A stretch of 64,000 bases of DNA from Globisporangium splendens (lineage: Eukaryota; Oomycota; Peronosporomycetes; Pythiales; Pythiaceae). The stretch is from the NCBI GenBank assembly GCA_006386115.1, contig VFIW01000075.1, positions 160,610 through 224,609 on the forward strand, in the 5' to 3' direction. Numbering within the stretch: the stretch's first letter is position 1; each line of letters opens with the position of its first letter. The translations under genes were made by a program, and so were the position numbers. This document shows positions 10,401 through 21,247 of the stretch, piece by piece. A model generated the notes under the pieces. It did no database searches and was not told the DNA's origin. It saw nothing but the letters and a program-made list of their open reading frames with translations.

Positions 10401-11840
10401 CTTCCCAAGCACCATCAGCTCGCAGCTGCTCACGCACGGCATCGCCAGTGTCTCGAGCGTCGCCTGATAGACATCGGATCGTCGGAATCGTTCGGCAAAA
10501 TCGGCGGCCAGGAACGGCATGCTCTTTGCATGATGTAGGTGCTCCGTCGCGATGTACGCGTGCTGCTTGTCTGTGCCGAGATCGAGCAGGAAATCCGCGA
10601 CGTCGCGCCGTGGTGGACACACGAAACCCATGTCCTCGAAGAACGGCAGCACCTGCTCGCGCGGGCCGTGGTACATGATGTGGCCGTCGTTCAACAGTAG
10701 CACGTCGTCGAAGAGCGCAAACACCTCGGGCGACGGCTGCAGGAGCGAGATCACGACCGTCGTGCGGAAATTCGTCGCGACGCTCTGCAGCGAATGCACG
10801 ATGTCGAACGTCGCGGCCGCGTCGAGCCCCGTGCTGATCTCGTCCATGAGGTGCACTTTCTTGAGCCCAAAAGCCATCTCGCCTGTGGTGACACGCTTGC
10901 GCTCGCCGCCCGAGACGCCGCGCAGCATGGCGTCGCCCACAATCGTGTTCTTGCAGCGCTCGAGCCCGAGCTTCTTGACCATGAGCTCGGGGCTGTGCTT
11001 GTGGTGCGCCGTCATGACCTTGAGCGCGTGGTCGTGCTGCTCGACCGTGCAATTCGAGATCGCCTTGATGACCCAGGGCTCGAGCTGCGTGCCCGCGCAG
11101 CAGCGGTGCGCAAACGCAAACGTCTCGAGCACGCTCAGCCGCGGGTAGTGGTCGTCCTTCTGGTCGACGTACCCGACAAAGCGGGGCAGCCGCGCGAGCA
11201 CGGAGGCGCGATCCATCTCGTTGTACGTGATGTCGCCCTCAAACGTGATGCTCTTGTCGAGCGGGAATCGGCCGCTCAGGATCTTCATGAGCGACGACTT
11301 CCCAGACCCAGGCTGCCCGAGCACGAGTGTTAGTCGCCCTGGTTTGAACACGCCGCTGATGCCGCGCAGGATCACCTTGTCTGCAAAGCTTGGCCCCGTC
11401 GAACAGCAGCACATGCACTTTGAAAGGCCGCGCTTGACGTGCGTCCACAGCGTCGGTACCTCGGGTTTTCCCTTCGTTGTCGAGGTGGACGTGATCTGGG
11501 GCACCTTGGCCGCGATGCGCAGGTCACGGAACCGCACTTCAATGCTCGGGATCGGCGCGCCGAGCGCCTCTTGCACGACGGCAGCAAGCGTCTCGTTCAT
11601 CGCGTGGACGCCCTTCGCCATCAGCGCATCGGCGCTCGAGAGGTCCTGCTGCGTGAGTTTGGGGGCGCCATGCGCGTACCGACTCACTCGGACGTCGCCG
11701 TCGCTGATGGAAAAGTTGGAGCTCGTGCGTTTGCTGCTGAAGCGTGGCAAGTAGTCGCGTGAAAACACGGTCGCATGCAGCGTCTCGGGCGCAATGTCGT
11801 CGCTGCTCTCGTCGTCGACGATCAGGTTCTTGGACGCCAT
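7425..11840 (-). CDS. Full-size ABCG (PDR) ABC transporter
   Basis: A 1471-aa pleiotropic-drug-resistance type exporter with the reverse order NBD1-TMD1-NBD2-TMD2, single exon. The class pumps xenobiotics and lipids across the plasma membrane. NBD1 has Walker A GQPGSGKSS (residues 175-183), signature VSGGERKRVT and Walker B LMDEIS. NBD2 has Walker A GSSGAGKTT (about 887) and Walker B LFMDEPTSGLD. Its signature region is altered: TASTEQMKRVTIG in place of the usual LSVEQRKRLTIG. Both TMDs carry several hydrophobic segments and a cysteine-containing outer loop (FNVCVYGGVDYCARF in the first). I chose the ATG giving MASKNLIVDD. The frame extends 30 codons upstream, but that part looks like 5' UTR. 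Two canonical Walker A lysines resemble plant and oomycete PDRs rather than fungal ones. Confidence 0.96.
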   Translation of the reverse strand: MASKNLIVDDESSDDIAPETLHATVFSRDYLPRFSSKRTSSNFSISDGDVRVSRYAHGAPKLTQQDLSSADALMAKGVHAMNETLAAVVQEALGAPIPSIEVRFRDLRIAAKVPQITSTSTTKGKPEVPTLWTHVKRGLSKCMCCCSTGPSFADKVILRGISGVFKPGRLTLVLGQPGSGKSSLMKILSGRFPLDKSITFEGDITYNEMDRASVLARLPRFVGYVDQKDDHYPRLSVLETFAFAHRCCAGTQLEPWVIKAISNCTVEQHDHALKVMTAHHKHSPELMVKKLGLERCKNTIVGDAMLRGVSGGERKRVTTGEMAFGLKKVHLMDEISTGLDAAATFDIVHSLQSVATNFRTTVVISLLQPSPEVFALFDDVLLLNDGHIMYHGPREQVLPFFEDMGFVCPPRRDVADFLLDLGTDKQHAYIATEHLHHAKSMPFLAADFAERFRRSDVYQATLETLAMPCVSSCELMVLGKRGVFRQTFCQDLATLLERQMLLTLRNTAFLAGRAVMVIVMGVLYGSTFWQLDAANAQLVLGLLFSCAMFLSMGQASQVPTFMDARSVFYKQRGSNFFRSSAYVLASSVTTIPFGIMETVLFGAVVYWMGGYVALVDRFIVFLLTLFLCQMWFTSFFFCLSSLAPNLTIAQPTMMVSILFFMLFSGFLLTKSAIPEYFLWIYWINPLAWCIRGLSINQYTAPPFNVCVYGGVDYCARFKGQTMGEYSLALFGLPSDRQWIYWSWCYFAIGYVALVGVAYLALEYQRYESPETTSVVKTDLAQDQDGYIEAPETPRMGTSDTSPGIDAGLSALSSSSVSGVSTITLAVDGDDSAAAGRRGIVPVALAFQDLYYSVPLPGGKSKDEEIDLLQGVSGFALPGTMTALMGSSGAGKTTLMDVIAGRKTGGRIRGKILLNGFPATDLAIRRCTGYCEQMDIHSDSATVYEALMFSAMLRQDARVSTADKLASVHECIELLELEPIAHTLIRTASTEQMKRVTIGVELAAHPSILFMDEPTSGLDARAAKLIMRGVRKIADTGRTVVCTIHQPSTDVFHLFDALLLLQRGGRTVFFGELGNESAKLIAYFNGVPGVTPIEPSQNPATWMLECIGAGVPTSSSSGDGGKTLDAPPAPQDFAEYFITSDQKKLLDEDLDQDGVTRPSEYLPELKFGTKRAALGRTQFTMLCMRFFRMYWRTPTYNLTRLIISVALGAIYGVVYQGTDYGTFNGANAGVGLVFVSTIFLGLIGFNSVMPIAAAERTAFYRERASQTYNALWYFVAGTLAEIPYVALSSLLFTSILFPSVGFLTDSGDSAVWMRFALYWFIVALHVLLQVYMGQLLVYVLPSVEVASILGALLSSMYMLFAGFNPPAGNIPSAYKWIHYIAPPTYSIAALAALVFADCPSDEDDTGEYLGCNVLADAPPQYGSDLTLKSYIEGTFDMKHAHIATDLLLLVALIVVFRALALLGLRYVNHMKR

Positions 11841-12293
11841 GAGCTTCTCTCGTCTGTGTGTGGCTTTGCAACTGAGGAAATTATAGATGCAGAGCAAAAC
11901 GCGGAGTGGGGACTGGGCGAACGGTCTCAAAGATCTTGTGCAGCAGCGAGTGGTCTCTTAGTGCGGTGAGTGGTCTCTTAGTAGTTGTACAGCGCTGGAC
12001 TTGGAGTTCTGTGGAACAACAGTTTTAACATGATGGGATCTGATGGCATGCATCATTGAGGATCGGGAGAAAGCCCCGTCGCACCTGGGTTCACTTTGAA
12101 GTTGGCAGCTGCTGATTATAATGTGAGGCGGCGTTGGTTTCGCTTGCGGAGATGGGACCACGCCTTCTCGAGCGCAGTCAGCATTTATGCTGTGCCGCCG
12201 CCCATCGTCGTGACCTACAATATCCATTCTCCTACCTAATCTTCATTGCGAATTTCATACAGGAGTGTAAATGTGTCTATAGCGCGGATTGCA
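11841..12293. other. ABC transporter upstream region and LINE 3' flank
   Basis: Presumed promoter of the transporter, then sequence beyond the LINE stop codon. A 15-base direct repeat, GAGTGGTCTCTTAGT, occurs twice within about 35 bases near 11949-11980. No gene seen. Confidence 0.5.
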
Positions 12294-14759
12294 CTAGATC
12301 ACTTCTAATGCTAAATAATCTTTGACCAGGATGGCATGTTCTCTTGGTCCTATGTGAGGCTCCCTTGTGTTGTCCAATGACCTTGGGTCTTCCGAACTTC
12401 GCATAAGCCAATGCATGACGTCGTTGTCAAGATCCTGGGTGAGATTGTTGAAAGCAGCTCTTTGAGTTGGGAAGTGAACCTGCGTTGAGGTTCTGGTGTC
12501 CATGGCTAGGTTGGCAGCTGAGTCCGCCATCTTGTTGAAGGCACGGTAGTGATGGTACCATCCTCGGATGTCGATGCAATCCGCGAGTCGTCGACTTGTC
12601 TGGTATAAACGTGCCAATCGGTGCTGTCGAGGGGACCGATGCATTCGCTGTTGGGAGATAATGAGTGCACTGTCTCCAATCACGTACAACGGTTCGAAGT
12701 GACTGTGTTGGGCTTCTCGGAGTCCGTGTATGAGACCCCAGTACTCGGCAAAGTTGTTGGTCGTGTCCTTCCTGCTATACGCCATGCTGGCGACCCAAAT
12801 TAAACTGGCTGTGTGCGAGTCCTTATGGACACGCACGATAATGGATCCAGTCCCTCCTGGTCCTGGATTGCCGCGTGATCCACCATCGAAAAACAACAGG
12901 TAAACGCCGCGAGTATCATTTGGAGTCAAGGGGATGGCGTCGGTTTGGCTGAGAAAGCAGTCGACATATGCCTTGAGAACTGCCGCAACCGTGTGACCGT
13001 CCGAGTCTCCAGCTTGCGCTTCAGCGAGTCGTGTGAGGTTTCGCATTCCTGCCTCTAATCTGGTCATCATGATCGCCATCTCAGCAGTCGATTCGATTGG
13101 ATCCGAATCCATGCGTCGCAGATGCGCACACCAAATGGCATGTATGAGCGACGCGCTCATATATCGCCACAGCATGTGTGCGACGGGATAGAGGTGATCT
13201 TGGAGATGTTCGTTGGAGAACTTGTGTCCGATAATGTGTCTCTTGATCGTGGTCCATGCATGCCTTGGAGTATCTGGTAGATCCAGACTGAAGATCCAGA
13301 TTGCGGGGTCGTGACCAGGAGTGATTCCGATCTTCGCCCATAGCGCATAAAAGTAGTTCCACACCAGTTTGGCTTTCGGACACTCCCAGAATAGATGTTG
13401 AACAGAAGATCGGACAACTTGGGAGCATTCGGGATTCGAGCAGGATAGATCGGCTTTCTCCTAGTTCCACATGGAGAGTCGGTTGGCTTTCAGCCGGAGA
13501 AGAGTCTGGACCGTATAGGCAGTAATCCCTGGGATGTTGTGTAATTCGCTCCATTGGATTAATTGCAGTCCTGGCCACAGAGATCCTGCTGTGTGGACAG
13601 CTTTGTTGACTGCTGCATCTCGAGTATCTTTGCCAATTTGTGTCCTCGTTGCTGCAACTTGTTGCCGATACAAAGATCTGGTCGTATTGTATCGTCCGTT
13701 GCCACCCCATAGTTGCACGATTCTTGTGAAACGTGGGTGTGCATGGAACGACACCTTCTGCCGGTTCAAGTCTCTTGTTGCCATGATGTCACAGTCCATT
13801 GCGGAGTGAACTGTATGCGTAGCTTTGACTAGGGTCGTGTCGACGTGGGTCAGAGTTGCTTCACTGGTGTGCAGATGCCATTCGTGGTTGTAATGACGTT
13901 GCCCGTTGTACAGCCGAAGCACATTTGTTTGCTGTGGTCGATACAGAAGCTGTGGGAAGTTGGATACCAACGTAGCACATAACCGCTCGAGCGCTCGAAT
14001 AGACGGCCGGGAGAATCCGGAGATTCCACATGTTGGGATGAAGTTAAGCACTCCTGGTCTTATCCACTCCCATCGAAGTATGTCGCCCAGCTGTGCTGTT
14101 CCAACTGATAATGATGTGTGAGCAAGCTTGTAAGGGAAGCCGTTGGAATCAAGAAGCCACCCATCTGCAGTCGAGGTCATGTATGGCAGCCATTCTGCAC
14201 AGAATGTCCCACATAGCTTTCGTCCTTCAGCGATGATACCTGGAAGCCTGTCAGATATTTTAGAGCTGAGGTCGATCTGGAACACATCGCCGTCCCATTG
14301 AGTCTGCACAATTGTCGACTTGAAGTGCTCGTAACACCAACGTACATTATCACGTTCTCTGGGCTCATAGGGTCGAGAATGGAGCGACGCACATAATGCT
14401 GCGCCAGTTGTCCACATGTTATCACGAAGCTGGGGTGGCCGCCTTGGAGTTGCATCGAGCGGCGTGATGTACGTCGAAGAAGCCCTTGTGTTGTGCAGCA
14501 AGATTTCCCCGATGACCTGATCGATGTGAGAGGTAGTGATTGCCCATTTGGAGACTGCTGTGGCACTCATCGTCATCAGCTCAGTTCTGATGTTGGGTAC
14601 TGACAAGCCTCCATTCATTTTTTTGAGTTCAGCTTGTTCTTCCTTCATCCACAGTTTCGCAGGCTTACCATTCCTTGAGCCCCAGACAAATTGTTTCACT
14701 AGGTCGTGTAGCTGATTGACGATAGCCGTAGAGGGCCAGGAGTGCCTGGAGCCCTCCAT
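12294..14759 (-). pseudogene. LINE ORF2 C-terminal remnant with one in-frame amber stop
   Basis: One continuous frame of about 820 codons, interrupted once by TAG at 13461-13463. The upstream 432 codons contain a LINE-typical LKKMNGGLSVPNIRTE segment. Just after the stop comes a zf-RVT-like motif, CSNPEC followed by HLFWEC. The RNase H domain then shows its acidic catalytic residues in context: LLFFDGGSRGNPGPGG, NNFAEYWGL, VIGDSALI and NKMADSAAN. The downstream part ends KDYLALEVI. The single stop, together with intact RNase H residues, suggests fairly recent decay. The Met given as start is internal to the original ORF. Confidence 0.85.
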
Positions 14760-14780
14760 CTTGTCTTCCGTGGCATTCTT
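12294..14780 (-). mobile_element. 5'-truncated non-LTR retrotransposon (LINE with RNase H)
   Basis: The 3' part of a LINE-type element, minus strand. Only the region after the reverse transcriptase palm is present: RT thumb/connection, zf-RVT cysteine/histidine motif and RNase H. The 5' limit is approximate, 20-50 bases before the kinesin ATG. 5' truncation is the usual outcome of target-primed reverse transcription. The endonuclease and RT catalytic parts are missing, so it cannot move by itself. I could not identify a poly-A tail or target-site duplication. Confidence 0.85.
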
Positions 14781-14797
14781 CTGCCGGCGAAAGAATC

Positions 14798-15970
14798 ATG
14801 GCGAGCGCCGCGAAGAGTGCCAAGCATGACGAGTGCGTGCGCGTGATGGTGCGCATCCGTCCGAGCAGCAACAAAGAGAAGCAGGATGGACGGCAGATCG
14901 TCGCGACCGCCAACTTCGAGCGCGCCGAGGTCTCCATCATCAACCCTGCGGCCGCGACGTCGGAGCCGCCCAAGTCGTTCACGTTTGACGCGGCGTTCGG
15001 ATGCGATTCGACGCAGCAGCAGGCGTACGATGCCGCGGCGACCGCGATCGTCGAGACCGCCATGGAAGGGTACAACGGCACGATCTTCGCGTACGGCCAG
15101 ACGGAGGCCGGCAAGTCGCACACGATGGAGGGCTACGGCGACCAGCCGGGAATCATCCCCAACTCGTTCAAGCATATCTTCGACAAGGTCGCGATCGCCG
15201 ACAAGACCAAGCGCATTCTCGTGCGCGCGTCCTACCTCGAGATCTACAACGAAGAGATCCGCGATCTGCTCTCCAAGGACTCCAAACTCGGCCTCGATCT
15301 CAAGGAAAACGCCGATTCGGGCGTGTACGTCAAGAACCTGACGGCCCAGGTCGTCAAGAACACGGCCGAAATCGACCACGTGATGCAGACGGGCAAGAAG
15401 AACCGCAGCGTCGGCGCCACACTCATGAACCAGACGTCATCGCGCAGTCATTCGATCTTCACGATCGTCGTCGAGTGCCTCAGCGAAAGCGGTGTCGACG
15501 GCAAGGACCACGTGTGCGTCGGGAAGCTCAACCTCGTCGATCTCGCCGGTAGCGAGCGCCAGTCCAAGACGGGCGCCACGGGCGATCGTCTGCAGGAGGC
15601 CAACAAGATCAACCTATCGCTCTCGGCGCTCGGGAACGTCATCTCGGCGCTCGTGGACGGCAAATCCAAGCACATCCCGTACCGCGACTCGAAGCTCACG
15701 TGACTGCTCCAGGATTCGCTCGGCGGCAACACGAAAACCATGATGACCGCAAACTACGGCCCCGCTGATTACAATTACGAGGAAACACTCACGACACTGC
15801 GGTATGCGAGCCGCGCCAAGAACATCAAGAACAAGCCCAAGATCAACGAGGACTCCAAGGACGCGATGATCCGCGAGTTCCAGGAGGAGATCGAAGAGCT
15901 TAAGGCCAAATTGCTCGCCATGGAGCAAGGCAATGGCGCCGGCACTGGTAACCCCATGGACGACGGCATG
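14798..15970 (+). pseudogene. Kinesin-2 (KIF3-like) motor copy with UGA stop, truncated
   Basis: An intronless copy of a kinesin-2 motor domain. Visible motifs are [11 protein letters not shown]-loop [11 protein letters not shown], switch [12 protein letters not shown], switch [12 protein letters not shown] and, past the stop, [19 protein letters not shown]. An in-frame TGA (15701-15703) replaces the arginine of the highly conserved [13 protein letters not shown]. Coding homology resumes in the same frame immediately after it. The P-loop's usual third glycine is glutamate. Kinesin-like sequence ends near 15960 at the start of the stalk, so the coiled coil and tail are missing; KIF3 proteins have roughly 700 residues. 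It abuts the LINE at its 5' side and the 3' end of the next gene at its other side. A duplicated or retrocopied pseudogene is most likely. Confidence 0.85.
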
Positions 15971-16108
15971 AGCTCCGTCTCTTTCTCAACATCATACATT
16001 TGTTTTGCATATAGATATATAATAAACCCGACGAATCTGCGTTTTGACCACGCCTTCCTCATCATAATAATAAGAATACAAATACACACATCCATCCATG
16101 GCACCTAC

Positions 16109-17780
16109 TCACTGGAGCTTGAACACTGGCCCGATGACCTCGTTCTCGCAGCGCACAGCGATGAGCAGGATGTGCATGAGCCAAAACTCGAGCGTCGTGG
16201 CGCTGGAGCTCGGCACGAAGCCGCCGAACGAGTTGCGGCAGAGCGCGCCGTTCTCGCCCGCGTGCTCGTAGAGTCCCCAGCTAAAGACGTTGGCCCAGAC
16301 CTCGCGCCGCTGCCGCGTGAATGGCGACTGGACTGCAGTCTTGTTGTCCTGCGAAGACGGTGTCAGGATCCGGTTCGTGGGGTCGATTGAGTTGAAGAGC
16401 ACCATGTAGCCCGTGTCGATCTGCACGCGCGACGCGAGCAGCAGCGACTTGATGGTCACGTCCTGGCCGTCGCGCTCGATCGTGCGATAGAAGATCACGT
16501 TGCTGTCGTTCACGCGCTGCACGAGGTGGAAGCGGATGCTGATCTCCGAGTTGTAGATCCGATTCACGCCGGCTTCGGTCGACAGGATGCCCCACATCGT
16601 CATCGACACCTGCTCGGCCGACAACGGAAACGTTTTCTCCAGAAAGAACTTCATCGTGTCGCCCTCGACTTTGCGGCGGTCGCGCCAGCCGAACACACTT
16701 GCGCCCGTCGTCACATACGATTGCGTCTCGCGGAACGCCATGATGCGCGCGTACGCGTCGCGCACGACGGTCATACACTCGTCCTCGGTCACGGGTTTGA
16801 TGCGCACCGCGGGCGTCACGGGGTCTTCGTTATTAGCAGGATGCTCTGTGTCAATGGGCGAGGGCGAGGACGAGAGCGACGGCAACCCAGCGATCTTTGC
16901 GACCTGCTCCTGGTCGCGTAGCTCCTCGTCCAGCAGGATGCCCACGCGGGTGCGCGCCTTGGACTGCTCGGCGGCGAGCGCGCGCAGCTTCTCGTTCTCC
17001 TGCCGCAGGTCGTCCTTGGAGATCGCGAGCTGCGTGTACTGCTCACGCAGCGTCTCAAAGGACGACGACGTGACGTCGTGGAGCTGGTGCTGCATCGCGA
17101 ACCTGCGGCGGCCGTCAAGCACGGCCTGGTACTCCTCCTCGAGCTTGTCGGCCACGTCACGCAGCTCCTTGATCGTGTCCTATGTGTACACAAAAATATC
17201 ACCAAAGGCATATAAGCCTCACAAATTCCCAAACAGCAATTTTTAAGAGTGAAAAGTGAACGTGACGTACGATTTTGCGGTAGTAGGAACGCTTGACGAG
17301 CTGCCGCTGCTTGACGCGCTTCTCCGACTCGGTGAGCGGCGCGAAGCCGTTGCGCGCGCGGCGCTTGGGCTTCTTGGCCGTGCTGCCAGGGACTTGAGGT
17401 TCCTCCTCTTCGTCTTTAGCTTCCGCTGCTTTGCGTGCAGCCGTGGGCGTCTGCGTGTGCTGCAGCAGCGGCTGCGGGACCGACAGCGGCGCCGTCTCCT
17501 TGTCCTTGGACTTGAGCTCCTGGATAATGCGGTTCATCGACAGATCCTGTACCCTCGGCAGCGTATGGCGCTGTCGCCTAAATACAACACACACACATGT
17601 CTATCATTAAACTGGCACAAAAACACACACAAACATAGAGACTCACTGCTGCGTGAAGAGGTCGAGCGACTTCATGTCCATTTTCTTTTGCGGTGCCGCT
17701 GCGGTGTCTTGTCTGTCGCCGTCGTGGCAGCAGGACGCAGCGGACGGCGCCACCACGTTCAGCAACTCGGTGATCTTCAT
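16109..17780 (-). CDS. bZIP-type protein with START-like C-terminal domain (3 exons)
   Basis: A predicted 503-aa protein. Exons on the minus strand are 17780-17647, 17577-17271 and 17179-16109; introns 17646-17578 and 17270-17180 are GT-AG and keep frame. Residues about 125-147 form a basic region ([18 protein letters not shown]). It runs on into a heptad-like helix ([19 protein letters not shown]) and a second helix, as in oomycete bZIP-like proteins. The C-terminal half, about 230-500, resembles the START-like region of the oomycete M96/mating-specific family ([37 protein letters not shown]). A transcription factor whose activity responds to a lipid or other ligand is the plausible role, inferred from architecture only. 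The N-terminal exon is the least certain part. Confidence 0.8.
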
Positions 17781-18953
17781 GCTCGCAGTAGCAAAATGGT
17801 ACGTGTTTGCTTTAAGCGCGTGCGTATTACGGAGCTCGATGGAAGGCGCTTGATGGTCGAATGGCGATTTGCTTCTTGGCTGGAACCCCGATTTGTTTGC
17901 TGCTCAATCGGGAACACCGGCGTGACTCGAATCTTATCGGCAAGGTGGCGTGTTGATAAATGGTGGAGACCGGCAAAATACGAAGCACCGGTTGGATGGG
18001 AGGATAAAATCGCGGTTTTGTTTTGCGGAAGCAAGCAAAGACACACTCAGAAAGGAAGGGAAAACACGCATTGTGTTGCGCACAGCACAGCACGCTCCAA
18101 ATAAGCATTGGCGTGATTGCTCCTAGCGACCTTTCTCTGTTCGTCCCACTGTCTCTTTCGCCAATGACATCCAATTCCAGAGGCACTTGACAATAGCATT
18201 CTGTTTGTTGGGACTGCCGAGCAAATGCAAACATAATTTGATGCAGGTTGTGCAGGTCAGATGGGGAGGTGGAAGTGAAAATGGGTGAGCATCCGATTGC
18301 TTAGTCGGCGCAATCAGGTGATTGCAGCAAGATCACAAAATCGAAGAACTGGTAAATGGACCCACCAAAGCAAAAGGCATCTCCGTAATTCCAATTACGG
18401 CACCCTGCAGACCTCACTTCGCATCAACACGCTGCGACCGCCTCGAGAAGCGGGCATTTTTGCTTCTTCGCAATCCATATTTCTTCTCAAACAACGAGGT
18501 TATGCGAGCAGAAATCAAGTCAAATTCCCTCTCCATGTTTCCGCTAATCGAAAGAGCCTTAGAAAGCCATATTGTCTCCTAATTCCGTGTTATTTTTTCC
18601 TCTCTCTCTCCTCTTTCTCTCTCATACACACACTAAAAATGAGACAGTTTTGAACGTTGCACTAACGAGACGCAGCTCATTGCAGATCGTTTGTACAGGC
18701 AGAGTCTGAAGTCTGGACAGTGTATCACCAATGATTTCGTTGCTATGCGACCTGAGCGTCGTCAACATGGCCGACACGCTATGAAATCTCAATTTCAGGG
18801 TTTTGGTGTTGCTGTTTCGATGCCCAGCTCATCGTAATTTTGAAACCGTGATTTCGCGGCATCTCGTCACAATCAGCGCTTCACCTGTTCTATCGAGCAG
18901 GTCAGTCCGACGCTTTAATCTGAGATCAGTTTCTCATCCGAATGGGAAATAGG

Positions 18954-18974
18954 GCACACACACACACACACACA
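18954..18974. repeat. CA dinucleotide microsatellite
   Basis: About ten CA units in non-coding DNA. Confidence 0.85.
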
Positions 18975-19518
18975 AAACATGCAATGCATAAACCTGGGTT
19001 TGAGAGCAGCAGCAGAGCACGCAAGAAATCAACTGTTTGCTTGCATACGTCAATCCGTGAATGTGTGCCGCGATAGAGTCATCGTCAATGCTTTCGGGCT
19101 TTTCCGCGTCATAGGGGAGGGGTTGATCATGCCACGCCAGCTACACACGCAAATCGGTGATCAAAGTTGTAAAACTTGTCAATAAGAGGCCTGGTAGTAT
19201 TCGTTCGGAAAGCATCTTTAATAGTGAATGGAGGTCAATTCGGCTCTTGAAAACTATATAAATCAATATGCCGCTCACTTCAATGAATGATATACAGAAT
19301 CTGAGTGTACAGTGGCGCATTGACGAGACAGGCACTGTTTGTTGCAGGTCCGACTTGAGGGACGCCTTGTCAAGTCATCAAGAGAGCAAGGGCAGATGGC
19401 GTTCCGTATTTTGGTGTAACCACGATACAGAAATTATGTCGAAATTCGAATTGTCGCCACCTTGATCGCTATTTTGCCATGTTTTGCGATCTTGAAGCTT
19501 TCTCGGAGCAGCACTGCG

Positions 19519-19538
19519 GTGTGTGTGTGTGTGTGTGT
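19519..19538. repeat. GT dinucleotide microsatellite
   Basis: Ten GT units in non-coding DNA. Confidence 0.85.
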
Positions 19539-20132
19539 TTTGCGTGAATGGAAATGGTGTTTGCCCACATTGAGTTTGGGAAATGGCGGCATTCGAAGGC
19601 AACCAGAGCGCATCGCCCACACAATCGCATGCGCTGCTGTAGGGGTTAAAGCACGCAAAGTGGTAAGCATCCCATCGAAACAGCTGCTCGTCTTGTTGTC
19701 GCCGCTTCAACATCACGCGCTTCCTGTACTCTTTTTGAACTTAGTTGAAGTTGACTGAGCTCTTGATGCTGAGGCGGCGGAAAGCCGACGGGAGGAGCTA
19801 CAGACACGACAACATTGCATCTAACAGCTCGCAAACACCCAAGAGCTGCAACGAGCACTCACTTTTTCCACATATTCTTTGCCATTCTTCAAACCTGTTT
19901 CTTTTTCATTCTCCAAACACCTGGATAGCCTTGTTCCTTTCATTTCGTCACTCAACTCACTCTCTCTCTCTCCACTCAACATGCTTCTCTCTCTTCTTCA
20001 ACGCATTTCGTCCACGCATGCTAAATAGACGTTTCCATTCGCAAAGCGTGTTCTTGTCAAACTTGTCCCTTTCCCCTGTGCTGCGCAAAACTTTATGGAT
20101 CTCTCCTCTTGGATCAGAAACCTGTGGTCGTC

Positions 20133-21247
20133 TTAAATGGACGGACCGAGAATCGGACGCCCTTCTCCGCGTTCCTGGGCTGGTGGGGCTGCGTACGGAT
20201 ACGGCGGGTTCGCTGACGCATACGATTGCTGCGGAGCCGCATTGATCGGCTGTCTACTCTGGTCCTGACCATAGTAGTTGCGCGGGTGCGGGTTGAACGG
20301 TCCCTGCTGCTTCACAGGCATGCGGATCTCCTGGTACCCGTGGCGGCGGCCGCGGCGCGAGAACATCACGTAGCACGAGAGCACCACGAGTGCGATCTCG
20401 AAGAACACGATCGCGAACACGAACACCGCGATGAGAAGCGACTGGTTGTTGACCCACGTGATCATGCGCGACTCGCACGCGCAAAGCATCGAGTGCTGCG
20501 TGATCGAGTCCGTCAGACTAAAGTTCGCGCCGGCACATTTCAGGAAATCGCTGCCTGGTGTCAAGTCCGCAGTGCCAATGCGGCAGTTCGTTTCGATGAA
20601 TTTCGCAAACCACACAAAGTCCGGGTTCTCGCACGTCGCTGTGAGCGCATGGTTCTGCAGCGTGAGGTTGACGTCGACTTCGAGCCCGCAGTGGTTGTAC
20701 GCGTCCTTAAAGCGGCGGTTGATCCATTTCAGGATTGCTTGATCCCCAGACGAGAGCACCGACAGGTCAAAGTTGTGCTCCGAGACAGTCACCAGCGAGT
20801 TGTGCACGTGGTACATGAACCCGGCGAGCGAGAGCTGCGCGATCACCGACACGATCACGAGAATCGCGTACGGGAACAGGAACACCTTGCTGTCCCACTG
20901 CGCACCGCAGCAGCCCAAGAGCGCGATCAGGATGATCAGCGCGCCACACATGATGATTGCGCTCGTGATGCCGCCGTCCGAGAACTCGTTCACATCCGGA
21001 AGCGACACCATGTAGCCTACATACGCATAGGAATGCCAATAGACACGTCACAGGAAAAAATCAAATAAATCAGGAATGAGACGTTAAGAGGGGATCTCCT
21101 TTACTCCGCAGCATGTAGACGCCATGCGGCCAATACAAAGGGAGACGCACCTCCGAGCGTGACCAGCACGGACCCGAGCAGCAGGAAGAGCACATTCGTG
21201 AACACGAGGATGCTGCGCGACAGCGAGCGCCACGCGTGCATCGTCAT
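20133..21247 (-). CDS. Tetraspanin (2 exons)
   Basis: A four-pass membrane protein of about 326 aa. Exons are 21247-21151 and 21016-20133; the 134-base intron (21150-21017) is GT-AG and splits a glycine codon. TM1 is SILVFTNVLFLLLGSVLV in exon 1. TM2 is ITSAIIMCGALIILIALLGC, followed by the conserved CCGAQ. TM3 is LFPYAILVIVSVIAQLSL. After a large loop of about 115 residues with several cysteines comes TM4, LLIAVFVFAIVFFEIALVVL. The large loop has HCG where the family signature is CCG, so the match is slightly divergent. The cytosolic tail is proline/tyrosine-rich (NPPYPYAAPPAQ). Tetraspanins organise membrane microdomains; the partner here is unknown. A second in-frame ATG two codons later (21241) could also be the start. 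Confidence 0.87.

Larger units (their letters stand above)
17781..20132. other. 2.3-kb intergenic region
   Basis: It contains the upstream region of the bZIP gene and the 3' flank of the tetraspanin gene. There are short simple repeats: CA about 18954-18974, GT about 19519-19538, and CT-rich DNA near 18600 and 19955. No frame here shows domain motifs or spliceable structure, and I saw no RNA gene. Confidence 0.6.

Noticed and set aside
9670..11052. 460-aa alternative frame inside the ABC transporter on the same strand
   Set aside because: Arg/Ala-rich, no domains; the overlapping frame carries all ABC motifs.
12294..14759. Two separate host genes (432-aa and 356-aa ORFs)
   Set aside because: They lie in one frame separated by a single TAG and together show LINE RT-thumb, zf-RVT and RNase H order.
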